NCBI GenBank assembly: GCA_026929865.2
Contig: CM049395.1
Span: forward strand, 17,571,001-17,635,000
Reading direction: 5' to 3'
DNA length: 64,000 nt
Source of the DNA: Hyperoplus lanceolatus
Lineage: Eukaryota; Chordata; Actinopteri; Uranoscopiformes; Ammodytidae
Positions 11,764 through 37,957 of this stretch are shown here, piece after piece. A program made the translations under genes and the position numbers. The notes under the pieces are model-generated. The model saw only the letters and a program-made list of their open reading frames with translations, did not search any database and was not told where the DNA came from. Positions within the stretch are counted from its first letter, which is position 1. Every line of letters starts with the position of its first letter.

Positions 11764-11955
11764 TCACTTGTGTTGATGTTTTGTTTTGTTTTGTTTTTTT
11801 ATTTTGTTTTGTATGCTATTTTCTTTTATGTAAAGTGTGTTGATCTCGCTTGGTTTGTTTGTGTATGATAGGAATACGAATGTGATATGCCTTTTTGAAT
11901 TGTGTGAATGTTGTTCTTTATAATAATAAAGAATTAAAAAAAAAAAAAAAAAAAA
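10452..11955 (+). mobile_element. 5'-truncated L1-type LINE
   Basis: The 16-bp TSD AATCTTGGCCGCATGA is at 10436-10451 and 11956-11971. The insert ends in a poly(A) run after AATAAA near 11922. It carries only the C-terminal third of an L1-type ORF2, so it is a dead-on-arrival copy. The protein is homologous to, but clearly different from, the C-terminus of the full-length L1 at 48531-54312, showing a second L1 lineage in this genome. Confidence 0.8.
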
Positions 11956-12696
11956 AATCTTGGCCGCATGAAGTAGGACATCCGGGTACTTCTAACCATT
12001 CTAAATCTGGCCACAAGAATCGGAACATCCTAAATCTTTTTTCTACATACTATATAGTAGAAAGTATGCGATTCGGAACGCAACCCAAGAGGCAAGATCA
12101 AGGCGCAATGTTATGATGAAATAAGAGAGAAAAGTAGCCTATGTCCCAATAGTATGCCTACTGCATCCTAACTAGATTATTTTTATCGTCGGATGTAGTA
12201 TGTAGAATAGAAAAAAGAAAGAGTATGCGATTCGGAACGCAACCAATATCTCAGCAGGGGTTGTAGTCGATTCAGTGGTCTGTACACTGACCATGGTCTC
12301 TGCCACAGACCACTGTGTGCCACCACCAGGGGGTGCTGGAGGTACTGGTACGGACCGCTCAGCTGGTGGCACGGACCACTCAGCTAGTGGCACGGACCAC
12401 TCAGCGACCACATACAACTGGTCATGACCACTAAGGACCAGTGGTCCTTGCCACTAGGGGCGCTAAACTAGTGGCACGGACCACACAGTGACTGCTCACT
12501 TGTCTCACTTTCTCTTCATCTCTGTACATGGCTGTAATGGCAATGCTTTTAAACATAGAGATCCATTGACTCTGCATTTATGTCATTATTGTAGCGCTCT
12601 CTGATTTGTTTATAGCATAACTGAGGAAGAAGTTTAAAAAAAAAAAAAAATCAGATATTTTATTGTAATTAGCTTATGCTGTACTCTGACGCTTGG

Positions 12697-12697
<1 letters not shown>

Positions 12698-12757
<60 letters not shown>

Positions 12758-12786
12758 GACAGACAGACAGAAAGACAGACAGACAC
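12698..12786. repeat. (CA)n then (GACA)n microsatellite
   Basis: A CA run of about 28 units is followed by GACA tetramers. It sits at the junction between the terminal arm and the inner module of the foldback element. Open frames through it are pure repeat translation. Confidence 0.9.
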
Positions 12787-13273
12787 TCACTCACTGACGG
12801 CACGGACACACGCTACTCTAGCACGGACCACTCAGCGACCACATACAACTGGTCATGACCACTAGGGACCAGTGGTCCTTGCCACTAGGGGCGCTAAACT
12901 AGTGGCACGGACCAGACAGTGACTGCTCACTTGTCTTACTCTTTATCTCTGTACATGGCTGTAATGGCAATGCTTTTAAACATAGAGATCCATTGACTCT
13001 GCATTTATTTCATTATTGTAGCACTCTCTGATTTGTTTATAGCATAACTGAGGAAGAAGTTTAAATAACTAAATAAAAAGTCAGATATTTTACTTTTACT
13101 TCCTTTCCTGCACCAAGGCCGATGCTCTTTCGGGGGTAACACCCTTTACTTTTACCGGTAGTTGGACGAAATGAGCCCACTGATTCTTGAGAAGCTGGTT
13201 ACTTTATTTTCGGTTATCGCTCACTTTACAGTACATTAGCTTGTGCTGCACCCTGTCGCTTGGGCGCACACGC

Positions 13274-13278
<5 letters not shown>

Positions 13279-13349
<71 letters not shown>
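13279..13349. repeat. (CA)n microsatellite
   Basis: About 35 CA units, preceded by imperfect CGCA units, lie after a segment (ATGCTCTTTCGGGGGTAAC and neighbours, 13113-13158) that is also found beside the (CA)n at 61810. Confidence 0.9.
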
Positions 13350-13356
<7 letters not shown>

Positions 13357-13679
13357 CGCTACTCTCGTATCTCGAATCTCGAATCTTGATCAACTGGATT
13401 CAGACATGTATGCCTACCATGGATGACCCAATATTAATATACTTTGACATTTGATTCAGCAATAAGGGAATGCTGCTGATGTTATCCAAGTATAATCAGA
13501 TTGTAGCGACTGGGGGGAGCAGTTCCTTTTGAAAATATGCTGATGTGAGAGCAAAGGATTGTGGGAGTTTTAAGATTGTGGCAAACGGATTTTGATTATT
13601 ATTGCTACACAATCATCAATCAAATATAGAAATACACTCTATTCACCCATAGTTTATCTCGTGCTCACGCTCACACAGA

Positions 13680-13680
<1 letters not shown>

Positions 13681-13749
<69 letters not shown>
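13681..13749. repeat. (TC)n-(AC)n compound microsatellite
   Basis: Eight TC units run directly into about 26 AC units, located near the centre of the foldback element. Confidence 0.9.
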
Positions 13750-13750
<1 letters not shown>

Positions 13751-14076
13751 CAGTAGTGCGCTGGAACATAAGGGTGCAAAATATGATGATAGTGGAGAAA
13801 GCAGTTGAGTGTGTGGTTTCGGCGCTGATCTGCTATAATATCGACCTTCACTTAAGGTGTGTCGGTCAGAACACATTCAACAAAAAAAATGTTTAGAGGT
13901 GACACGTTAAAAACTGCAGTGACAATCCGTGATAAATCAATACAATCGGTCAAATAAGATAACGGTTGGCAAACTCTGTGTATTTATTTATTCAACCACT
14001 TTGAAATGTTTTTTTCATCCCTCTGCAATCATTCTACTTCTATGTGCCGCATATAGAGCATACCCACTTTTTGCGC

Positions 14077-14078
<2 letters not shown>

Positions 14079-14131
<53 letters not shown>
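14079..14131. repeat. (GT)n microsatellite on the inverted side
   Basis: About 26 GT units precede GCCCAAGCGACAGAGTA, the inverted counterpart of the sequence before the left CA arrays. Confidence 0.9.
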
Positions 14132-14132
<1 letters not shown>

Positions 14133-14578
14133 CCAAGCGACAGAGTACCCTACAGCATAAGCTAATACAATAAAATATCTGACTTTTTTTCTTCTTTTGT
14201 TTTTAAACTTCTTCCTCAGTTATGCTATAAACAAATCAGAGAGTGCTACAATAATGACATAAATGCAGAGTCAATGGATCTCTATGTTTAAAAGCATTGC
14301 CATTACAGCCATGTACAGAGATGAAGAGTAAGTGAGACAAGTGAGCAGTCACTGTCTGGTCCGTGCCACTAGTTTAGCGCCCCTAGTGGCAAGGACCACT
14401 GGTCCCTAGTGGTCATGACCAGTATGTGGTCGCTAAGTGGTCCGTGCCACTCATGGACATATAGGTGCCACTAGCTGAGTGGTCCGTGCTACCTGCTTGA
14501 GCGCCCCTAGTGGTAATGACCAGTGGTATGTGGTCTCTGACTGGTCCGTGCTAGAGTAGCGTGTGTCCGTGCCGTCAG

Positions 14579-14601
14579 TGAGTGAGTGAGTGAGTGAGTG
14601 A

Positions 14602-14664
<63 letters not shown>
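14579..14664. repeat. (GAGT)n-(TG)n compound microsatellite
   Basis: GAGT tetramers run into about 29 TG units. This mirrors the CA-GACA array at 12698-12786 on the opposite arm. Confidence 0.9.
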
Positions 14665-14665
<1 letters not shown>

Positions 14666-15493
14666 CCAAGCGTCAGAGTAGGCATAAGCTAATTACAATA
14701 AAATATCTGACTTTTTATTTTATTTTTATTTTTATTTTTTTAAAACTTCTTCCTCAGTTATGCTATAAACAAATCAGAGAGTGCTACAATAATAACATAA
14801 ATGCAGAGTCAATGGATCTCTATGTTTAAAAGCATTGCTATTACAGCCATGTACAGAGATGAAGAGAAAGTGAGACAAGTGAGCAGTCACTGTGTGGTCC
14901 GTGCCACTAGTTTAGCGCCCCTAGTGGCAAGGACCACTGGTCCTTAGTGGTCATGACCAGTTGTATGTGGTCGCTGAGTGGTCCGTGCCACCAGCTGAGT
15001 GGTCCGTACCAGTACCTCCAGCACCTCCTGGTGGTGGCACACAGTGGTCTGCGGCAGAGACCATGGTCAGTGTACAGACCACTGAATCGGCTACAACCCC
15101 CTCTCCAATATCTTCTCAAGATCTGCTGCCTGTTCGTACTGAGTGTGCGCTGGAAAAAAAATCTTGTTTTCACACTTGTAAACACTGTAGGCAAATGTGG
15201 ACTCCACCTTTATCACAATATTAGATTGCTTTAAAAGAAAAGCTATTCAATATTTATTTGACAGATATTTTTCAGTCAAATACGTAGTGGAGTAAAGTCG
15301 TGGCCAGACCAACCAACTCATATTCTGCTTATTTCCACCCTGATAATCAGAGTGAATGAAGGCCATGAGTCCAGGAAAAATAATAAAGATAATAAGCTAA
15401 TATACAGCACTTTTCAAGCCAAAGTTTAAAATTATATACATGATTGAAGCAGAGTATTTCTTTATTTCCTTCCCATAGTAACATTGTAGTCTC

Positions 15494-17504
15494 CAGTGTT
15501 GGGCAAGTTACTTCAAAAGCGTAATGCGGTATTTATTACTTATTACTGGCATTTCAAAGTAGTTAGTTACATTACAATATTACTGTCTTTGAATTGTAAG
15601 GCATTACACTACTTTTACATTACTTTTGCATTACTTTCACCAAAATAACATGAAATATGGATTTGGTGTTCTCAATAGATCTTCTTGTGTTCAATGCAGC
15701 TCATTACACAGCAGGAGGTGACATGGTATGGCATAATGACTGAGCTAGGCTTAAGGCTAACACAAGTAGGCCTATGCTATATAATATAATGGTCACAGTT
15801 ATGGCTCATGGTGCAATACATTTTATAATAGAAATACTGTATCTTTAGGTATTTATTTAGCCTATATTAATATCAATAGAGCTAGAGCCTACTACTGTAG
15901 ATTGAAAAAGTAAATTGAGCCTCAAAGATTTGTTTCTTGCGTTCTGGCGACTTAAAAGCACAAACAAGTTGTTCACATCATCATCAACTTTTGCCTTTTT
16001 TAGTTGTTCCAAAGAATCTGCCTTATCATCTTGCCATCTAATCTAAATGAAATCTAACCATTATGTTTGTTTATCGTCTCTCTTGCGTGACATTTTATAA
16101 TAACAATAGTACAATTAGCTTTGCTAATTCAAAGCATCCACTCATTATGTTGGGAGTCGACGTGTGTGTCAGAGGCATGAATCGACAAAGCGATCAACTC
16201 TTATTGTGACTTTTTTGCTGCAGCACTTTTAGTGCTGAGGAGAGCTTGCCAACTGCGCTGTCCTTTACGCACCATCATTGCCGCCGTTATGTAAAGATTT
16301 CATAATTTGCATCAAAGCAAACCCTTTAGGCGCCCGGTTTTATTTAAAAAAATACTAGACTTTGACACTTAAATTTCAGAAGGCTCTGGATTGAAAGTGG
16401 TTTGAGATAGAGACAAAGTGTAAATGAGACAAATATTGAGAATGACCTAAAGTTTATCTGGGGAGTACATTTTCCCATCTAATTAGCATATTATGACGTC
16501 ATATGGTGGCGGCCAGGCTATTATGTAATTTCCATGAAATACCTGATATTTTGAAAGAGAGTTGAACTTATTTAATCAGATTCACCCCTCCATCCATTTG
16601 TAATGATGTCCACTTTGTTGTAAGCCAACAGTTGTAAACTAGAACTAGAACTACACCACAAAACTCATATAAACAGTAGGCGTTTGATTTTTTTTTACCC
16701 ACCACCATTTTTATTTCCTTTTTTCTTCTATTCTTCATTATTATTATTATTGTTGTTATTATTATTATTATTATTATATTAATATATATAATGCTGCGTC
16801 GCATGGCTGCACCACTGCTGCGCATGGACGCACCGTGACCGGGGCCGTAGAAAGAGTGAACACTAAACTCCCTACTCGTCAACTTTTTGCTTGCCATATC
16901 TCTAAATAACTCCTAAATCCAGCAATACCGCTTCAGCATAAATAGCTTTGTGGCACACTATCTCCGATTTCGCACCTAACAACAGCGCGATTCATTTGCA
17001 GCCTGGATGCGGAGGTGTGTCTCCTCTCTGCTCTGACAGCAGGCAGGGACTGCTCCGAGACTGACCGCCTCCGAGTGCTCTTAGACAGGGAGGGGCTCGC
17101 GGCAGCATCCGCTGCCCGTTGAGCACAGATTGATAGGTGCTTTCACGTCAGAGTCTCCAAACACCACAAAAGTTTTCAATAACTTGGGCAGTGAGACGGA
17201 AGCCAGTAGGCTAGCACATCTTTGGAATCAATTGTAGCAGCAAATCGAGTTTTCTTCTCCTCTAGCAGTAACATTAGCGTGGGTTTTTTTTCTCCTCTGC
17301 GAAACTCGCAGTGGCCAATTTGTATAAAAACAACAAACCAGTCAATTTCGGGTTTAAAATGCATTGTAACGCGCGGTTCTGAGCTATGTACCGCGTTACA
17401 TATTACCATTTTTTTGCTGTAATGCCTTACATTACCGCGTTACAGCAAAACGTAATGCATTACAGTAATGCATTACTTCCTGTAACGCGTTACTCCCAAC
17501 ATTG
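15494..17504. mobile_element. hAT element with 8-bp TSD, upstream of snx1
   Basis: GTAGTCTC is duplicated at 15486-15493 and 17505-17512. The element starts CAGTGTTGGGCAAGTTACTT and ends CCCAACATTG, an imperfect TIR with hAT-type termini. The interior has TTAC-rich subterminal repeats (TAACGCGTTAC near 17483) and an ATT microsatellite (about 16737-16778), but no transposase frame. Its right end lies about 150 bp upstream of the snx1 ATG, so it forms the distal edge of that gene's promoter. Confidence 0.8.
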
Positions 17505-17512
17505 GTAGTCTC

Positions 17513-17652
17513 GCAGATACAGGCCAAACTACATTGTAATTCCCCTGTCGTGGTGTCTCTCATCGACCAAGAGGTGTCGCTGTAGCCTTTCGCGTTGACC
17601 TTTCTCGCGCCTTCCACTTCCGTCTACGTCAGTCGCTCTCACAACACTGAAT
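17513..17652 (+). promoter_or_regulatory. Probable snx1 proximal promoter and 5' UTR
   Basis: The 140-bp strip between the hAT element and the start codon is GC-richer than its surroundings. It contains CACTTCCG (ETS-type) near 17616 and TACGTCAG (CRE-like) near 17624, with no TATA box. Such TATA-less ETS/CRE promoters are common for housekeeping trafficking genes. The transcription start is not marked in sequence and is inferred. Confidence 0.5.
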
Positions 17653-32162
<14,510 letters not shown>

Positions 32163-33195
32163 TGAAGGAGACCTTTTTACAGACCCCAACTGCCTTTTTT
32201 TGAACACTTTACCTCTTGACCAGGAACTGAGAGGACAATTTTTGAAACACACAAGAAACTTCCATCCATTTTTTTCTTTTGTCTTTTTAATCATAGTGTA
32301 TTCTCTTATCTTGTACAGTTATTTGATATAATAAGCTGTTTGTCCTTGACTGAAAGATGGTATAAAGCAGGAATCCATCAGAGATGAACCTGGCCGTAGT
32401 ATTTGTAAACCCCACTATGTCAGTGGGCTATATATTTATGTTTCTTGCTTAACACTGAGGTACTGACCTAGAATAACATAGTCTATACTAGTTTACATTA
32501 AAAGGAAGATGTATGTAAGTCATTCCAGTCTCTTAACAAGCTATGTTGATGGATGCTTGTCCATAAGGATTTGATGCACTAAAATGAATTGTACAGTTGG
32601 AGGAGCTGCTTTAAAAAAATAAAATACCACTATTGATGACTGAAATAATTTACCAGGAGTTTTAGCAGATTGTTACAGTGTATCACATAATAAATATAAG
32701 ATCATACAAGTCATATGAAGACTCAGATTTGACAAGGTTACAGGCTTGTCGGAGATGTTACAATATAACAGGTTACAGTGCTTTCTTAGTATTTTCTACG
32801 ATTATGTATTTCCTAGAATCATGTTTATTAAATCAATCCATTTCTTCCGCACAAACTTGCTGCAGAGATTGTTTACTGCCCATGTAAGTGACTATTGATG
32901 TGTATGTGGACATGAGCAGTACTTTAAATTGAATCATACAACTGTTGTCTGATATTATAGGTTACCATACTTTTTTTTAAATTAAATTTGTTTAACAATG
33001 ACAGAAAGGCACAGACATTCAATTGATATGGACCCTTATTTTCTTATTCGCATTTGTAAGTGTATTTTTTTTCTGTTTCATATTTACGCGAGAATGTGCT
33101 ATATTTTTGTAACCACTTTGCATTAGCACACACATTTTCCTGGAAATCCAATGCAGGCAGATGAACAAAATAAATATGATTGGTTAAGCTTTCGA
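32163..33195 (+). other. snx1: snx1 3' UTR with candidate poly(A) signals
   Basis: No coding sequence follows the stop. AATAAA occurs at 32618-32623, 32689-32694 and 33169-33174. The last is followed within about 20 bp by a T/G-rich stretch and is the best distal site. The true end is an inference; it would leave only about 300 bp before the csnk1g1 TATA box. Confidence 0.55.
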
Positions 33196-33504
33196 CTCTG
33201 TTTCTGTGTGTGGGCATGTGCATGTGTAATTTTATTTTGATGGGGTTGGATTTACCATTTTTTAAATATATATAAATGCTGTAAAATACAATTTAATGTA
33301 AAAAAAAATATTCTAAAACGAAAATATGCATAGTCTACTCAATGTGTACAGATGTAAGTTATAAGTGGGTATAAACATAAACAAGTAATATTGTTAATTG
33401 GCACATTGGGCTTGAGAGTTCAGCAGTCAGATGACGTTCGTTTTGGTTTTGAGATATTATAAATATATTGTTTTATTTATTTTAATTTCCCCATAGATAG
33501 AATG

Positions 33505-33514
33505 TATATAAAAG
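33505..33514 (+). promoter_or_regulatory. TATA box of csnk1g1
   Basis: TATATAAAAG stands about 30 bp before a GC-rich, repeat-free stretch that runs into a strong GTAAGC donor at 33759, the expected geometry for a start site near 33535. Confidence 0.55.
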
Positions 33515-33534
33515 AGTGGTATGACCTGGAAGTG

Positions 33535-33758
33535 CGCGCGGTGAAGCGGGCGGTGCCGTCTTTCTACATCCGGTGTGCTCGAGCCTCTCACGAGTAGCGA
33601 AGAATGGAGACAGAGCCATCGACGCTCCGCTGCTAGCGTGAAACATCACTAACAAGTAATGCCGAAAAGCCCACATTTAGCTAAAGACATTTGCGTACAT
33701 TTGGCGTGACAAGTACACCCACCCGTGTCCTGCTCTTCTGCAATTAGCCACAGCGAAG
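33535..33758 (+). other. csnk1g1: csnk1g1 non-coding exon 1 (5' UTR) with two uORFs
   Basis: The right edge GCGAAG precedes GTAAGC. The left edge is inferred from the TATA box. The leader has two short upstream frames, 33604-33636 (10 codons) and 33659-33709 (16 codons plus stop), that could lower translation. The assignment to csnk1g1 rests on strand, promoter quality and absence of another gene before 58555; a transcript is needed to prove the 24.8-kb intron. Confidence 0.55.
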
Positions 33759-36700
33759 GTAAGCCCGTGGTGTTTGTTTGCGATTAGCTGGCGAACCAAA
33801 CACTTGATAGTAGGCTTTTTGGTTTTAAGCTAATGTTTTTTTTTTGCTAACAGAGCTAATTTCCTTGTTGCGCTTTCTCCAGCTGTCACTTAGCCGTCAG
33901 GAGGTGCGGCGTTGATGCCGAGCATTGAGTTTTTGTCTAAACTGCTGTCAATTAACTAAACAATGTTATGATTGACAAGAAAATATTTGTATCTCGTTGG
34001 TTCTCAGGATATATTTTAAGCCCGAACAGCAACTATGTCCTTATAATGTTTGGCTAAGGTTAGCTTGGTAGCTGGTTGGTCAGATGTTATGTTGGCAAAC
34101 TGGAAAGCTTTGACTGGTGTTTATTCCGCTCACTAATCGATGTGACCAACACTAATGTTAGACTGCCAAAGCAGGCTTTGTCCATGAGACATTGGCGTGC
34201 AGCTGCCAACTCTCTTCCTTGTTTTGATTCAAGGGCCCCGCTTACAAATGATCGATCATCTGCATATTAGCTTCAGCTGCCTCTGTCCAACAATTCCTCA
34301 CGTGTAAAGTTTCATCTCTTCTCCTTAATGCGAGGTAAGGGACGCAAAACAGACTGGCACAGGTTATGAAATGTGCGAATCAACCCAAGGCCCCTCCCCA
34401 GCCTGTTTACTGTGTGGACACAACTGTGTTGGAGCATATAGCTAACTGTTCCAAGTTTGATTTTTCCAGGTGCACAGGTTTGGTGTAAATGTCAAGTTAA
34501 AATGTACATCGAAGTGTAGATGTAATGCAAAATCAATGCAATCCTCTGTTCGATGTCAGACACGCATATATACGGTATATCGCGATGCAAATTGTCCTTG
34601 TCAACTCTGCATTGATAGCTTATTACAAAATCAATATAGTATGGCTCGTATTCAGTTACTCCCCCATCTAGTAAAATAATTGATTAACCCATTTTCCACT
34701 AAATAACACAGTGCAGAGAGAAGTGCAGAATAGTGAAGTTCACATTTTATTGAAATATATATGGGGAAATATGCTCAAACTTGGGCTTGGTGGATCCATG
34801 ATAAATAACTCAATGTTCCTTTTAAGAGAATCCTAGCTGGAAAAAATAGTTTGTTGCATTTATCTAAAGTGTTGTGATGAAGCAGAACATGTCAGAAAAT
34901 GCATGCTACGGTTTAGAGGTTTCTACTTCGGAAAATCCGGATTTAAGCAAAAAGTAGTTCAAATACATTTGCATTTCATTCCTGTATATTTGTTCGGAAC
35001 ATTTGTTTAATTATTGCAAGTAATTATTCGGTGACCAGGCTGTCGTCAACAGCTTGCCCTTCACCCTATGTTAGCTTTGAACAGTTGATTAGTACATCAT
35101 GTAGACAACCTCAGTAAAGTTCAACTAATATAAGTTGCCTTGAGAAAGATATATTTCTGCTGATCGCGCAATGTTTTTAGGAGATTTAGATCAAACCCCT
35201 TAGGGGGAGGAATGAGATCATTGTTGGCGCACACATCTGCCATGTATGCATGTGTTTTTTCCTGTGAAAAGATGGAGGGAAATTATGGATTCTCAACATT
35301 CCCTGCAGTTATAGTTTGAAAGAGTTGACTTTAAAGTGGACATGAAACATTCAAACAACTGAGGGTCATTTGATTAATGTATTTTGACTCTAATCAACAA
35401 ACACACAACGAAAAATATCTAATTTTTAAAGAAAATTCACTTTTTATTTTACGTTTCACCACAAGGGCGGCGCCATGTTGCCAGCCCGCAGCTGCTGACG
35501 TCACGAGGTTGGTTGGTCCAAACGTTCCATACATTAGTACGACAGGAGACAGCGAGAGGCGCAGATAGTGAAAGACAGACAGTGACATAGATAGAGATAA
35601 AGAGAGAGAAGGACACACAGAATGAGACAGAGAAAGGGAAGACGGCCTACAGTAGCCTAAGTGAGAGGTAATGAGAGGGAAGGAGAGAGGGAGAGACAGG
35701 GAGACTGTCTCTGGCCGAGGACAGAGGACAGGAACGGTGAGGGATGCAGAGCATCAGGAGAAAAAAGACAAAGGGAAGCCACTACGAGGCTGTCTTCTGG
35801 GTGTAAAAAATAATTTTATAAAGCTACAAATCTAAAAATGTAGCCTAAAAGTTCACTTTCACAAACTGCCAGTGAAGAGGAGAGACGTAACCTGCTCGCG
35901 CGCTGCAGTGGCTGACGGCCCAGAAGAGAGTCCGCATCGGCGGACTCTTTCTCTTGAAAGTGTCACTGACCCCATGTAGCATATGGTTAAACACTGTTTG
36001 GAGGAAGATTAGAGGAGAAAACCTTCCAGTCAGGACAGCTTGTAGATCGCCGGACCAACAGACTAAACACTGACGATCATCCTTCCATGTTCAACTTCAC
36101 CGAATACAATGTGCGCTACTGATCGGCAAACTGACAGCGTAGAGGCATCAGTCCGCCGTAGTAGGGGAAGAGCGCCTATAACACGCAAGCCAGGCAGGGG
36201 AAAGACAGATGGCATTTAGCCCATAGGACATCAACTGTACCAATACCAAAACCGATCAATATCTCATTCCAAGAAGCAGCACTGATAATCACCTGTTCCC
36301 CTTTCTAACAAAAGTCCTATTTCAACAGCGCCTCATTTATCCGTTACAAATAATTACAACCATCATAAGCACAAACACGATTTAATTAACACACGTTATT
36401 AAACAAGAAACCAGCCGTCTATTAACAGCTTTTGACGTCGTCACTGCTTATCGAAACCTACACTTTTAACTATTTCTTACCGTGATTTCTTTTCCGTAGC
36501 AATCAATCACGCTCACACGGACAGATCTCCCAGCTGTCTTCCTCACGTTATCGTGTTGATTCTTGCAAAGCGCGATACTTTTAATGTGCATTCAACACGG
36601 TGCAGCTGTTCAAAAACACGTCCGATGACAAATGTCAAATTCAAAAATATAAATATATCCGATGAACCCATGCGAGGCAAAATAGCATTCCATCAATACT

Positions 36701-37402
36701 GTAAAAAATTCCGCCAATACTTTGTATTTACAATGGCCAATACACGCACGACCCCTAGAGGCGCAGGGGAAAGTGATAAAGCTGCCACTTGATAATCCAA
36801 TAGAAATGTATACACAATTATGAAAACAATGGAGGGGAGATATAAAACCGTTGATAAACTAGCCTACTATCTATACAATTTGTCCAGGTTTACAATAAAT
36901 ATAAAGTTTACATTAACACCATTGAAGAGATGGGGAAATCACCCCAAAAGAGAAACGGTATTGTTTCAGTTGAAAAACATAAAAAAAATCAATCGTTCAT
37001 TACAAATCAATCGTTCATGTAACAGCAGATCTGAAGGAGCCTCACTGAAAACACTGCTGTCTGACCAGTAGAGTTTTTAAGTCACCGAATAATATAACTA
37101 GTAGAATTGAACCAGATGAATAAATACACACTAGTTTGAAAATATGTTATTGAGAAATAAATTATGATACCAACCGAACCAATAAAAGTAATTTAGCAGC
37201 ACTGCAGCCAGAAACAGTATTGACATGAAATAAAATCTAAAAAAAATAATTACCCCTTATCAACACAGCATCAAATATAAACGCACTGAATATGGGTTAG
37301 GTATGAAAGCTTTTAATATTATTTAAATCAACATGTGTACTAGTTCTATTATGTGGCTTGCTCTAAACTTGTGTTAACAGGTTATTAGGTAGAGGTAGAT
37401 GT

Positions 37403-37524
37403 ATGCATCTGGAGGCCAGCAGACTGAGGAAGCGAGAGCAGGAGATGGGCAGCGTCCCCTCCAAAACAGGCAGCGGCAGCACCCAGCCTGGTCAGCAGGG
37501 CCGGGATCCCAGTGGCATCTGCAG
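37403..37524 (+). other. Exon-like open segment (+ strand) inside the TTAA element
   Basis: The open frame reads LEASRLRKREQEMGSVPSK and then QQGRDPSGICR, ending GCAG before GTCTGTGG. The last 20 codons or so, plus the following intron-like 85 bp, are mirrored with about 90% identity at 37885-37980 on the minus strand. I do not recognise the protein. It may be a captured host exon, an unannotated alternative csnk1g1 leader exon, or chance. Confidence 0.3.
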
Positions 37525-37957
37525 GTCTGTGGCACCTCCGTGGCAGTTCAGAAACGCCTCCCTTGACTCGCTACCAATAAGGGCGTGGACACATTTCCTG
37601 GTTGTTCATACGTGTAGGCCTATACATTAATACTTTTATTTATTGCAGTGCTATCTAGTTAAGACAGTCACCTAGGCAACGCAGTCAGAGTCCCCCCTCC
37701 CACTTTGTACATTAAAATGTGTAAACAAGTGGCTGCTTTTTCCCTTATATCTTTGGTCTTTATTCATCATGACTCCATGGCGGAAGTGGTTAAGTCAATA
37801 GAAATAGCACTAAAAAGTAGAACATACTGCTAAACAATCACCTGAAAGCAGAGTGACTGTCATAACAACAAACACGGACCAGTGGGTTTTCCCAGGAAAT
37901 GTGTCCCTGCACTTATTGGCAGCGAGTCAAGGGAGGTGTTTCTGAACTGCCACAGAC

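Larger units (their letters stand above)
7604..12244. mobile_element. Five-element nest built on a CGATTCGGAACGC MITE
   Basis: The outermost layer is a MITE, split into 7604-7786 and 12086-12244, whose intact relative lies at 24589-24988. It is interrupted by an inverted copy of the same family (7787-12085), with CAAG repeated at the junctions. That copy is interrupted by a long-TIR element (7998-10358) between CGATGTTAC duplications, and by an L1 fragment (10452-11955). The long-TIR element is itself interrupted by an element at 8231-9317 between CACGTGGCC copies. The layers can be ordered from the TSDs alone. Confidence 0.7.
12252..15104. mobile_element. Foldback element with duplicated modules and CA/TG arrays
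   Basis: CCAATATCT flanks it at 12243-12251 and 15105-15113. The terminal arms (about 12257-12710 and 14665-15104) are inverted copies starting GGGGTTGTAG(T/C)CGATTCAG. An inner module (GGACCAGTGGTCCTTGCCAC ... TTTATAGCATAACTGAGGAAG) occurs twice forward on the left (about 12420-12680 and 12840-13090) and twice inverted on the right (about 14170-14440 and 14740-14960). Each module abuts a microsatellite, CA on the left and TG on the right, so the whole 2.85 kb can fold back. No transposase is seen. A 9-bp TSD would fit a Mutator-like element, though hAT is possible. Confidence 0.65.

Noticed and set aside
12676-13454. His-Thr repeat open frames
   Set aside because: Translations of (CA)n arrays inside the foldback element; no domain or splice evidence.
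14961-15224. Open frames near the right arm of the foldback element, echoed at 12172-12417
   Set aside because: The two are inverted copies of the same arm; similarity is due to the TIR, with no coding signature.
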